Of a DNA stretch of 20,446 nucleotides, positions 14,028 through 20,072 are shown one piece after another; position 1 is the stretch's first letter, and every line of letters starts with the position of its first letter. Position numbers and translations under genes: made by a program. Below the pieces are notes generated by a model. The model was given only the letters and a program-made list of their open reading frames with translations, searched no databases and was not told where the DNA came from. Source of the stretch: Actinomycetes bacterium (GTDB lineage Bacteria; Actinomycetota; Acidimicrobiia; Acidimicrobiales; Ilumatobacteraceae); the NCBI GenBank assembly GCA_023417265.1, contig JAEZFY010000343.1:1-20446 (forward strand), in the 5' to 3' direction.

Positions 14028-15269
14028 GTGCCGCGCTTCGAACCGTTCCGTGCCCTCCGTTACGACGCGTCGCCAGGCAATCCTGCCGGTGTGCCCTCGC
14101 TCGAAGCGGTCACGGCACCGCCCTACGACGTGCTCTCGGACCACGACGTCGACCTGCTCGAGCAGTTGCACCCGCGCAACATCGTCCACGTCGACGTGCC
14201 CCGCGAACGCGACGGGGCCGACCGCTACGACGCGGCCGGCGAGCGGCTCCGCGAGTGGCTCGCAGCGGGTGTGCTGGTGGCCGACCCCGAGCCCTCGTTC
14301 ACGCTGTACCGGCAGCGCTTCACCGACGCCGCCGGCGCGGCCCGCGAGATCGTCGGGGTGGTGGGCGCGCTCGAGGTGGTCGACGAAGGCGCCGGGCGGG
14401 TGTTGCCCCACGAGCGCACCACACCCAAGGCCTCGACCGACCGGCTCGACCTGACCCGGGCCACGCGCACCAACCTCTCGCCGATCTGGGGGCTCTCGCT
14501 GGCCGAGGGCCTGACCGAATTGCTGCGCGAGCCCGGAGAGCCACTGGGTTCGGTGACGATCGACGCGGTCACCCACGCCGTCGAGCGGGTCACCGACCCG
14601 GCTCGCGTCCAGGCGATCGCGACGATGGTGTGGAGCGACGACGTGCTGATCGCCGACGGGCACCACCGCTACGGCGTGGCTCGTGCGTTCCGCGACGAGG
14701 AGCGTGCGCGCACCGGCTCGGACGAGACGCCGGCGGAGTTGACGCTGGCGTTCGTGAACGAATTGGTGGCCGAGCAGCTCAGCGTCGAAGCGATTCACCG
14801 CGTCTACCGCGGCATCGAGCGCAGCGAACTCGTCCGCGCGCTGGCCGTCGGCTTCGACATGAAGCACGCCGGACGGGTGGGGCCCGGCACGCTCGACGAG
14901 ATGAACTCGCGCGGCTGCTTGTGCCTCGTCGACGCCGGGGGCAACGGCACGTGGCTGATCCCGCGCCCGGGCTTCTTCGACGGCGTGCGCGCGCTCGACG
15001 GGGTGTGGCTCGAGCACGTGCTCGCCGACACGACGGCCGACGTCAGCTACCAGCACGGGGTCGCCGAGGTGACCGCGTTGGTCGCTGACGACGCGTCCGT
15101 CGCGGCGGCGGTGTTGATCCGCCCGGTCAGCATCGCCGAGATCGAGCGGACGGCCCGCGAGGGCCTGTTGATGCCGCCCAAGTCGACGTTCTTCACGCCC
15201 AAGCTGCGTACCGGGCTGTTCCTGCGTCCGCTCGACGAGCCCTCACCCGACCTCAGCAGCATCGAGTAG
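14028..15269 (+). CDS. DUF1015 family protein
   Basis: 413 aa soluble protein of a conserved family with no settled function. The family's N-terminal signature is present (PFRALRYD at about 6-13, VTAPPYDVLS at 28-37), as is the central ADGHHRYGVA at 209-218, whose paired histidines are the best candidate for an active or metal site. Often found near serine or phosphate-ester metabolism genes, and here divergent from a HAD phosphatase, but no reaction can be assigned. The GTG at 14028 is supported by TAGGCT 6 nt upstream. The last 27 bp overlap the convergent SSB-like gene. Confidence 0.92.
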   Translation: MPRFEPFRALRYDASPGNPAGVPSLEAVTAPPYDVLSDHDVDLLEQLHPRNIVHVDVPRERDGADRYDAAGERLREWLAAGVLVADPEPSFTLYRQRFTDAAGAAREIVGVVGALEVVDEGAGRVLPHERTTPKASTDRLDLTRATRTNLSPIWGLSLAEGLTELLREPGEPLGSVTIDAVTHAVERVTDPARVQAIATMVWSDDVLIADGHHRYGVARAFRDEERARTGSDETPAELTLAFVNELVAEQLSVEAIHRVYRGIERSELVRALAVGFDMKHAGRVGPGTLDEMNSRGCLCLVDAGGNGTWLIPRPGFFDGVRALDGVWLEHVLADTTADVSYQHGVAEVTALVADDASVAAAVLIRPVSIAEIERTAREGLLMPPKSTFFTPKLRTGLFLRPLDEPSPDLSSIE

Positions 15270-15626
15270 GTCGGCGGCTCGCTTGCGGGCGCGCTCGGCG
15301 GCCTGGCGGCGGTTGGCCCGGACGACTCGCTCGGCGACGACCTCCGTGCGACTCTGGGTGACCCCGCCGGCGCGAAAGAAGCGCCGGGCGACACGCCCGA
15401 CCACCACCACGTCGTCGCCGGCGGTGAGCGACGTGACCTGGGCGTCGGCGTCGGTGACGACGACCGGGACGGTGGCCACGGCGCCGTCGTCGAGCCGTGT
15501 GGTCAGCTCGAGCTGCGTGAGCGTCGCTCCCGACGGCATCTCGCGCGTCCGCGGATCACTCGACAACACCCCCCGCAACACGACCAGGTTGAGGTGGACA
15601 GTAGGAACAGACTCGGTACGCGCCAT
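15243..15626 (-). CDS. SSB-like OB-fold protein, short paralogue
   Basis: 127 aa. Strand pattern LVVLRGVLSSDPRTREMPSG, then LTQLELTTR, VPVVVTD and VVVVGRVARRFFRAGG resembles single-stranded DNA-binding protein OB folds. It lacks the long Gly-rich linker and acidic DDxPF-type tip of replicative SSB and instead ends in a basic helix (RVVRANRRQAAERARKRAAD). It is not beside rpsF/rpsR/rplI, so it is probably an accessory paralogue. The ATG at 15626 has AGGAGG 5 nt upstream (15632-15637); a longer in-frame start at 15644 would bury that site. A -10-like TAAGGT (15683-15678) would give a leader of about 45 nt. Overlaps the end of the DUF1015 gene by 27 bp. Confidence 0.8.
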   Translation of the reverse strand: MARTESVPTVHLNLVVLRGVLSSDPRTREMPSGATLTQLELTTRLDDGAVATVPVVVTDADAQVTSLTAGDDVVVVGRVARRFFRAGGVTQSRTEVVAERVVRANRRQAAERARKRAADLLDAAEVG

Positions 15627-15677
15627 GGCGACCTCCTGAAACAACGAAGTGCTGGAGGGAGGAAGCCGGCGCCCGCC

Positions 15678-15683
15678 ACCTTA
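15678..15683 (-). promoter_or_regulatory. -10-like TAAGGT of the SSB-like gene
   Basis: Minus-strand TAAGGT about 50 bp before the ATG at 15626, upstream of the AGGAGG ribosome site. No good -35 is visible. The gap 15627-15819 otherwise holds only the structured element at 15715-15823. Confidence 0.35.
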
Positions 15684-15714
15684 CGCAGGGGCTGTAACGG
15701 GGTTCTTCAGCTTG

Positions 15715-15823
15715 CTGAGCGGCGATCGGATCGTTCGAGCGCAAGGCGCGGGAGCCCGAAGTTGCCTTTGGGCAACGAGTGGCGATCCGCAACGCAGCGA
15801 TCGGGCGATCCGGCGCCGCTCAG
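15715..15823. ncRNA. Candidate structured RNA or palindromic element between aldolase and SSB-like gene
   Basis: The ends pair as CTGAGCGGCG (15715-15724) with CGCCGCTCAG (15814-15823), continuing after a 2x1 internal bulge with CGGATCG (15727-15733) and CGATCCG (15806-15812). A second CGATCCG (15783-15789) offers an alternative partner. Inside are GTTGCC-TTTG-GGCAAC (15761-15776) and an imperfect hairpin bounded by TTCG (15734-15737) and CGAA (15757-15760). The right arm includes the aldolase stop codon, so on the minus strand this would be the aldolase 3' UTR. The imperfect hairpin gains a G-U pair only on the minus strand. No U-tract and no visible target duplication; a non-autonomous repeat is the alternative. 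Confidence 0.5.
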
Positions 15824-16719
15824 GTGATGGAGGCGGAGTAGATGCCTTGGATGGCTTCGTCGAGGGCGGCGTCGAAGTCGGCGTCGCTCATCTGCGCCGA
15901 GAGGCCTTCGGTGAGCGCCCGCGAGAAGCTGGCGATCATGCCGGGGTTGCGGGCGAGGATCTCGTTGGCTTCGTCTCGGGGGTAGCCACCCGAAAGGGCC
16001 ACCACGCGCAGTACCCGCGGGTGCTCGATCAGCGGGGCGTAGAAGCCGTCCTCGCTGGGCAGCGACAGTTTGAGCATGACCTCTTTGTCGTCGGGCAGCT
16101 CGTCGAGGGCGACCGCGATCGAGTCGCGCAGGAGCTGCTCGGCTTCGGGCTTGCTGGCGCTGTGGATGTCGATCTCGGGTTCGATGATCGGCACCAGGCC
16201 GTGTTCGAGGATCTGCCGGCCGAAGGCGAACTGCTGGGCGACGACCGCGTCGACGCCGGCCGCGTTGGCGATCGAGATCACCGAACGCATCTTCGTGCCG
16301 AACACGCCGTTGGCCACCGCCCGCTCGCACAGCTCGTCGAGGTTCGGGATCGGCTTCATCACCTGGGCGCCGTCGACCTCGTCGGCGAGCCCCTTGTCGA
16401 CCTTCAGGAACGGCACCACCTGCTTCTCGGCCCATAGGTACTCGGCCGCCCCACGGCCGCCGAACTGGCGGTCCATCGTCATCTCGAACAGGATCGCCCC
16501 GAGCACGCGCTCGCCGGTGAAGGCCGGGCTGCCGACGATCCGGGCCCGCATCGCGTGGACGAGGTCGAACATCTCGTCTTCGCTGGAGTAGGCGTCCTCC
16601 TCGACCCCGTACAGCTTGAGCGCCTTGGGCGTGCTGCCACCACTCTGATCGAGGGCGGCGATGAAGCCCTTGCCGGTCCGGACTTTCTCCAGCATCTCGC
16701 TGTTTGGCATCGAAGTCAT
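15820..16719 (-). CDS. fda: Fructose-bisphosphate aldolase, class I
   Basis: Cleaves fructose-1,6-bisphosphate to dihydroxyacetone phosphate and glyceraldehyde-3-phosphate through a Schiff base; cytoplasmic, glycolysis/gluconeogenesis. 299 aa, close to the about 296 aa of the bacterial class I enzyme of Staphylococcus. Diagnostic blocks: FIAALDQSGGSTPKALK (19-35), VPFLKVDKGL (102-111), VMKPIPNLDEL, FGTKMRSVIS, PIIEPEIDI, Schiff-base Lys217 in VMLKLSLP, and VVALSGGYPRDEANEI. The ATG at 16719 has TAGCAT ending 7 nt upstream. The stop codon sits inside the long stem of the structured element at 15715-15823. A 44-codon gene lies 36 bp upstream on the same strand. Confidence 0.97.
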   Translation of the reverse strand: MTSMPNSEMLEKVRTGKGFIAALDQSGGSTPKALKLYGVEEDAYSSEDEMFDLVHAMRARIVGSPAFTGERVLGAILFEMTMDRQFGGRGAAEYLWAEKQVVPFLKVDKGLADEVDGAQVMKPIPNLDELCERAVANGVFGTKMRSVISIANAAGVDAVVAQQFAFGRQILEHGLVPIIEPEIDIHSASKPEAEQLLRDSIAVALDELPDDKEVMLKLSLPSEDGFYAPLIEHPRVLRVVALSGGYPRDEANEILARNPGMIASFSRALTEGLSAQMSDADFDAALDEAIQGIYSASIT

Positions 16720-16726
16720 GCCGGCG

Positions 16727-16732
16727 ATGCTA
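16727..16732 (-). promoter_or_regulatory. -10 element TAGCAT of the aldolase gene (leaderless)
   Basis: Minus-strand TAGCAT, 7 nt, ATG at 16719, in the 36-bp gap after the small basic gene. No ribosome binding site is seen between it and the ATG. Confidence 0.6.
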
Positions 16733-16755
16733 GAGGGTGGGCCGGGGGCGCACGA

Positions 16756-16890
16756 TCAGCGCTCGTGGCGGCGAGCCGCGCGACGCCGGCGGCGGTACTC
16801 GCGGGCGGCCCGGAACTCGGCGGCTTCGCGGCGGTAGCGCTCGACGTGCAGGTTGGCGTCTTCGAGGAAGCGGAAGTTTCCGAGGTCCAT
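16756..16890 (-). CDS. Small basic protein of 44 aa, unknown
   Basis: Starts MDLGNFRFLEDANLHVERYR and ends in an Arg-rich helix (YRRRRRAARRHER). No family recognised. Support for a real gene: ATG at 16890 with GGAG 7 nt upstream, a plausible -10 (TACGTT, 16941-16936) giving a leader of about 38 nt, and divergence from a WYL regulator with shared inverted repeats between them. It could be a nucleic-acid-binding peptide or a regulator's target. A much longer in-frame reading upstream crosses the WYL gene antisense and is judged spurious. Could be co-transcribed with the aldolase. Confidence 0.6.
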   Translation of the reverse strand: MDLGNFRFLEDANLHVERYRREAAEFRAAREYRRRRRAARRHER

Positions 16891-16928
16891 GGTGGTGCTC
16901 CGTTGTGCAGGGGGTCGTGAGTGCTTGT

Positions 16929-16975
16929 ACAGATCAACGTACGCACCGTTCCGGACTGTTCCGGTCCTGATCTGT
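16929..16975. promoter_or_regulatory. Operator-like region between the small basic gene and the WYL regulator
   Basis: ACAGATCA (16929-16936) and TGATCTGT (16968-16975) form a perfect 8-bp inverted repeat 39 bp apart centre to centre. Between them GTTCCGG occurs twice in direct orientation at a 10-bp period (16948-16954 and 16958-16964). The left arm abuts the small gene's -10 (TACGTT); the right arm is 15 bp from the WYL start. Position suggests autoregulation by the WYL protein. Confidence 0.5.
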
Positions 16976-16989
16976 GAGAAGCTGTCGCC

Positions 16990-17955
16990 GTGGCTTCCAC
17001 TGCGCGCCTGCTCGAACTCCTGTCGATCCTCCAGTCCGGGGCGGCTGTGTCGGGCCCGGTGCTCGCCGAGCGGCTCGGCGTCACCGAGCGCACGATCCGC
17101 CGCGACGTCGACCGGCTGCGCGAGCTCGGCTACGCGATCGACGCCCGCCGCGGCGCCGACGGGTGCTACTCGCTCGGCTTCGGCGGTAGCGCGGTGCCGC
17201 CGCTGATCCTCGATCGCGACGAGACGGTGGCCTTGGCCGTGTGCGTGCGCGCCGCCGCAGGTGACTCGATCGCCGGCGTCGCCGATGCCGCCGAGCGAGC
17301 GCTCGCCAAGCTGCAACAGACGCTCCCGCCGCGTGCCCGGGCCGAAGCCGACGCGTTGGCCGCGGCGACGCTGCGCATGCCGAGTCAACGCACCGACGAC
17401 CAGGTCGACCCGCAGGTGCTCGTCGCCGTGTCGTCGGCGTGCCGCGAGCAGGAACGCCTCGCCGCCGAGTACCGCGACGGCGCCGGCGCGGTCACCGAGC
17501 GCCGGATCGAGCCGTTCCGCGTCGTCAGCGTCGACCGCCGGTGGTATCTCGTCGCCCACGACCTCGACCGCCGCGACTGGCGCACGTTCCGACTCGATCG
17601 GTTCATCAGCGTGCGCCGCACCGGGCACGGCGTGCGCCTCGTCGATCCGCCCGACGCGGTTGAGTACGTGCGTCGTTCGATCTCGACGGCGCCGTATCGG
17701 CACGAGGTCCGGGTGCGCGTCGACGCGCCGATCGGTGAGCTGTCGGCCTACATCGGGCCGCGGTTCGGGATGCTCGAGGAGCTCGACGCCGACACCACCT
17801 TGCTGACCGCTGGCGTCGACGACTTCCACTACTTCGGTGTGCGCCTCGGCATGTTGCCGTTCGAGTTCGCGGTCGAGTCGCCCGACGAGTTGCGCGACTA
17901 CGTCGCCGAAGCCGCAGCAAGGATGCTGCGCTCCACGGGAGCGCTGTTGAGCTGA
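16990..17955 (+). CDS. WYL-domain transcriptional regulator (HTH-11 / DeoR-like)
   Basis: 321 aa. N-terminal winged helix-turn-helix at about residues 4-60 (LAERLGVTERTIRRDVDRLR). The WYL domain at about 135-215 contains the eponymous W185-Y186-L187 (RRWYLVAHDLD) and the downstream TFRLDRFISV. The C-terminal extension (WCX) runs about 235-315 (HEVRVRVDAPIGELSAYIG). WYL proteins are ligand-sensing regulators thought to bind nucleotides or nucleic acids; target genes cannot be known, but the divergent 44-codon gene is the likeliest. GTG at 16990; GAAGCT ending 6 nt upstream is a weak leaderless -10. The last 58 bp overlap the end of the convergent DUF2510 gene. Confidence 0.93.
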   Translation: MASTARLLELLSILQSGAAVSGPVLAERLGVTERTIRRDVDRLRELGYAIDARRGADGCYSLGFGGSAVPPLILDRDETVALAVCVRAAAGDSIAGVADAAERALAKLQQTLPPRARAEADALAAATLRMPSQRTDDQVDPQVLVAVSSACREQERLAAEYRDGAGAVTERRIEPFRVVSVDRRWYLVAHDLDRRDWRTFRLDRFISVRRTGHGVRLVDPPDAVEYVRRSISTAPYRHEVRVRVDAPIGELSAYIGPRFGMLEELDADTTLLTAGVDDFHYFGVRLGMLPFEFAVESPDELRDYVAEAAARMLRSTGALLS

Positions 17956-18479
17956 TCGAGGCGGTCTCCGAGCCACTCGAAGAAGGTCGCGTTGGCGTAG
18001 GCCTGGAACACGAACCAGGCGATCGCCAGGACGACCGCCAGAATCACCAGCCGCTTGAGGAACCGCGCCGCCCGGTTGGTGGCGTCGCTGATCAGGGGGC
18101 CGATGTCGCGGGCGGCGTAGCGCGCCTGGGCGCCGAACGCCGAGGCTGCCCGCTGGGCCTCCTCGCGCACCGCGCCGCGCACCTGGTCGACGAGCTGGCC
18201 GGCGTCACGGACGCGCTCGGTCCAGTGCCCGCCGTCCCAGAAGCGCTGCCCGCCGCCGCCGGCAGGGTCCGGGTACCACCCCGGTGACGCGGCGCCAGGG
18301 GCGCCGCCGGGGCGGGCCGCGGCGGCTGCTGCGGCGACCTCGTAGAGCCCGCCGGGCTCGTCGTTGGAGGGGTAGGCGCGATAGTGGTGGGTCCAGTCGG
18401 TGCCCTCCCACCAGCGCAGGCGGGTCGAGCCTTCCGGGTCGGGGTACCAGCCCGCCGGCGGCGCATCCTCGAGCCGCAT
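17898..18479 (-). CDS. Membrane protein with two DUF2510 domains
   Basis: 193 aa. Two copies of the actinobacterial DUF2510 motif are visible, AGWYPDP...LRWWEGTDWT at about 9-30 and PGWYPDP...QRFWDGGHWT at 66-87, separated by an Ala/Gly/Pro-rich linker. An Ala-rich helix follows, then one transmembrane segment at about 141-161 (LKRLVILAVVLAIAWFVFQA). DUF2510 modules sit on the cytoplasmic side of many actinobacterial membrane proteins; function unknown. The ATG at 18479 begins 5 nt after the SPFH stop with GGAG directly abutting it, so it depends on coupling. Third gene of the NfeD-SPFH-DUF2510 operon. Overlaps the WYL gene tail by 58 bp. Confidence 0.88.
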   Translation of the reverse strand: MRLEDAPPAGWYPDPEGSTRLRWWEGTDWTHHYRAYPSNDEPGGLYEVAAAAAAARPGGAPGAASPGWYPDPAGGGGQRFWDGGHWTERVRDAGQLVDQVRGAVREEAQRAASAFGAQARYAARDIGPLISDATNRAARFLKRLVILAVVLAIAWFVFQAYANATFFEWLGDRLDQLNSAPVERSILAAASAT

Positions 18480-18484
18480 CTCCG

Positions 18485-19519
18485 TCAGGCCTCGTCGGCT
18501 TCGGTGGCCGGCGGCAGGTCGACGCGTTCGGTGACGTCGGGGATCGGCAGCCCGGCGCGCGGGCGGACGGCGTCGTTCGGATCGTCCGGCTTGACGCTCT
18601 CGGAGAGCGCCGACACGAGCCCGAGCAGGCTGCCGTAGTCGACCGGGACGACGAGCTTGCTGGCCCGCCCGTCGCCGAGCTTGGCGAGCGCCTGGAGGTA
18701 CTCGACGGTGAGCACCGTGGCGTCGGCCTCGGCCGACTTGATGCCGAGCAGTCGGGCCCGGGCGGCGTCGCCTTCGCCCTCGCCCTGCATCGCGATCCGG
18801 GCTTTGTTGGCCCGGGCCCGCAGCTCGATCGCCTGGGCCTCACCTTCGGCGTCGAGGACGGCCGCCTGCTTACGGCCCTCAGCGGCCAGCACGGCTGACT
18901 GCTTCTCGCCGTCGGCGCGGGCGATCGCGGCTTCGCGGAAGCCCTGCGCTTCGGTGACCGTGGCGCGACGGTCGCGCTCGGCGCGCATCTGGGCGTGCAT
19001 CGCCGACACGACTTCCGGCGGCGGATCGATGCGCTGGATCTCGACGCGCACGACGCGTACGCCCCACGTGTCGGTGGCATCGTCGAGCACGTTGCGCAGC
19101 TGCGTGTTGATCCGGTCGCGGCTCGTCAGCGCGGCGTCGAGTTCGAGGTCGCCGAGCAGGTTGCGCAGGTTCGTCTGGGCGAGCTTGGTGATCGCCGTGA
19201 AGAAGTCGGCGACGTTGTACACGAGCCGCTGCGGGTCGGTGGCCTGGTAGTACACGACCGCGTCGACCGAGATCGTCACGTTGTCGGACGTGATCACCTC
19301 CTGGGGCGGCACGTCGACGACCTGCTCGCGCATGTCGATCAGCTGCATCGTGTCGATGAACGGCACGATCAGGCGCAAGCCCGGCGCCCGAGTGTCCTTG
19401 TACTTGCCGAGCCGTTCCCACAGGCCGCGCTGGTACGGGCGCACGATCTTGGCCGAGGCGACGAGCGTGACGATCAGCACGATCGCCAAGGCGATCATCA
19501 GGATCACGATGACTGACAT
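18485..19519 (-). CDS. SPFH/band-7 (stomatin-like, QmcA/HflK-type) membrane protein
   Basis: 344 aa. N-terminal membrane anchor at residues 2-23 (VIVILMIALAIVLIVTLVAS), then the SPFH domain from about 24 to 190 (IVRPYQRGLWERLGKY, VPPQEVITSDNVTISVDAVV and VVRVEIQRIDPP). The Ala/Glu-rich coiled coil covers about 175-265 (FREAAIARADGEKQSAVLAA), and the tail is Pro/Asp-rich. Such proteins form large oligomers that organise membrane microdomains and control proteases. The ATG at 19519 follows the NfeD stop with no gap (TGA ATG). Pairing with NfeD is a well-known partnership; the DUF2510 protein downstream may be an extra partner. Confidence 0.95.
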   Translation of the reverse strand: MSVIVILMIALAIVLIVTLVASAKIVRPYQRGLWERLGKYKDTRAPGLRLIVPFIDTMQLIDMREQVVDVPPQEVITSDNVTISVDAVVYYQATDPQRLVYNVADFFTAITKLAQTNLRNLLGDLELDAALTSRDRINTQLRNVLDDATDTWGVRVVRVEIQRIDPPPEVVSAMHAQMRAERDRRATVTEAQGFREAAIARADGEKQSAVLAAEGRKQAAVLDAEGEAQAIELRARANKARIAMQGEGEGDAARARLLGIKSAEADATVLTVEYLQALAKLGDGRASKLVVPVDYGSLLGLVSALSESVKPDDPNDAVRPRAGLPIPDVTERVDLPPATEADEA

Positions 19520-20044
19520 TCAGGGTCCCTCACTCTCGTTGGCACTTCCTGCGGTGGCGGCCGGGAGCGGCTCGACGACGACCCGGGTGCCGCGCATGTC
19601 GAGCACGCGCACCTTGGCGCCTTCGCCGATCACCGCGTCGACATCGCTGATCGCGCCCCACTCCTCGCTGCCGATCCGGACGCGGCCGCGGCGGTCGACG
19701 TCGTCGACCTGGATCGCGGCGACGACGATGCCGGTGAGCCCGACCAGCCGCTCGGCCCCGACGCCCGGGGTGTTCGGGGCGTCGTTGACGAACTTGCGGG
19801 CCCACCGGTAGAGCGCGAAGAACAGCACCGTGCCGCCGCCGATGAACACGCCCCATTGGATCTCGATCGGCACGTCGTAGAAGGCGAGGATCGCGGCGAC
19901 GAACGCCGACGCTGCCCACGGCAGGAGCAGAAAGGTTCCGCCGACGAACACCAGCTCGACGAGCGCGAACAGGAGCGCCGTGCCGAGCCACACCCACGGC
20001 CACACGTCGATGTCGATCCCCAGGTCGAGCGGGCCCGCGAACAT
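19520..20044 (-). CDS. nfeD: NfeD-like membrane protein
   Basis: 174 aa, short NfeD (NfeD1b-type) lacking the serine protease domain. Three hydrophobic segments at about 14-34, 35-54 and 62-80, then a soluble OB-fold domain at about 95-165 (LVGLTGIVVAAI, GRVRIGSEEWGA and AKVRVLDMRGTRVVVEPL). Works with the adjacent SPFH protein at the membrane. The ATG at 20044 is chosen because TAGGGT ends 7 nt upstream; an in-frame GTG at 20053 would overlap that -10. First gene of the operon. Only 28 bp separate it from the end of the molybdopterin oxidoreductase. Confidence 0.93.
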   Translation of the reverse strand: MFAGPLDLGIDIDVWPWVWLGTALLFALVELVFVGGTFLLLPWAASAFVAAILAFYDVPIEIQWGVFIGGGTVLFFALYRWARKFVNDAPNTPGVGAERLVGLTGIVVAAIQVDDVDRRGRVRIGSEEWGAISDVDAVIGEGAKVRVLDMRGTRVVVEPLPAATAGSANESEGP

Positions 20045-20051
20045 GACGTCC

Positions 20052-20057
20052 ACCCTA
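20052..20057 (-). promoter_or_regulatory. -10 element TAGGGT of the nfeD operon (leaderless)
   Basis: Minus-strand TAGGGT, 7 nt (GGACGTC), then ATG at 20044. It decides between two candidate starts for nfeD. Confidence 0.6.
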
Positions 20058-20072
20058 GGGCACGCTGCGCGA

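Noticed and set aside
15649..16437. Plus-strand open frame crossing the structured element and opposite the aldolase
   Set aside because: It is antisense to the highly conserved aldolase and shows no recognisable domain.
16756..17976. Long minus-strand frame across the WYL gene ending in the 44-aa peptide
   Set aside because: Most of it is antisense to the WYL regulator; only the last 45 codons have a ribosome site and independent signals.
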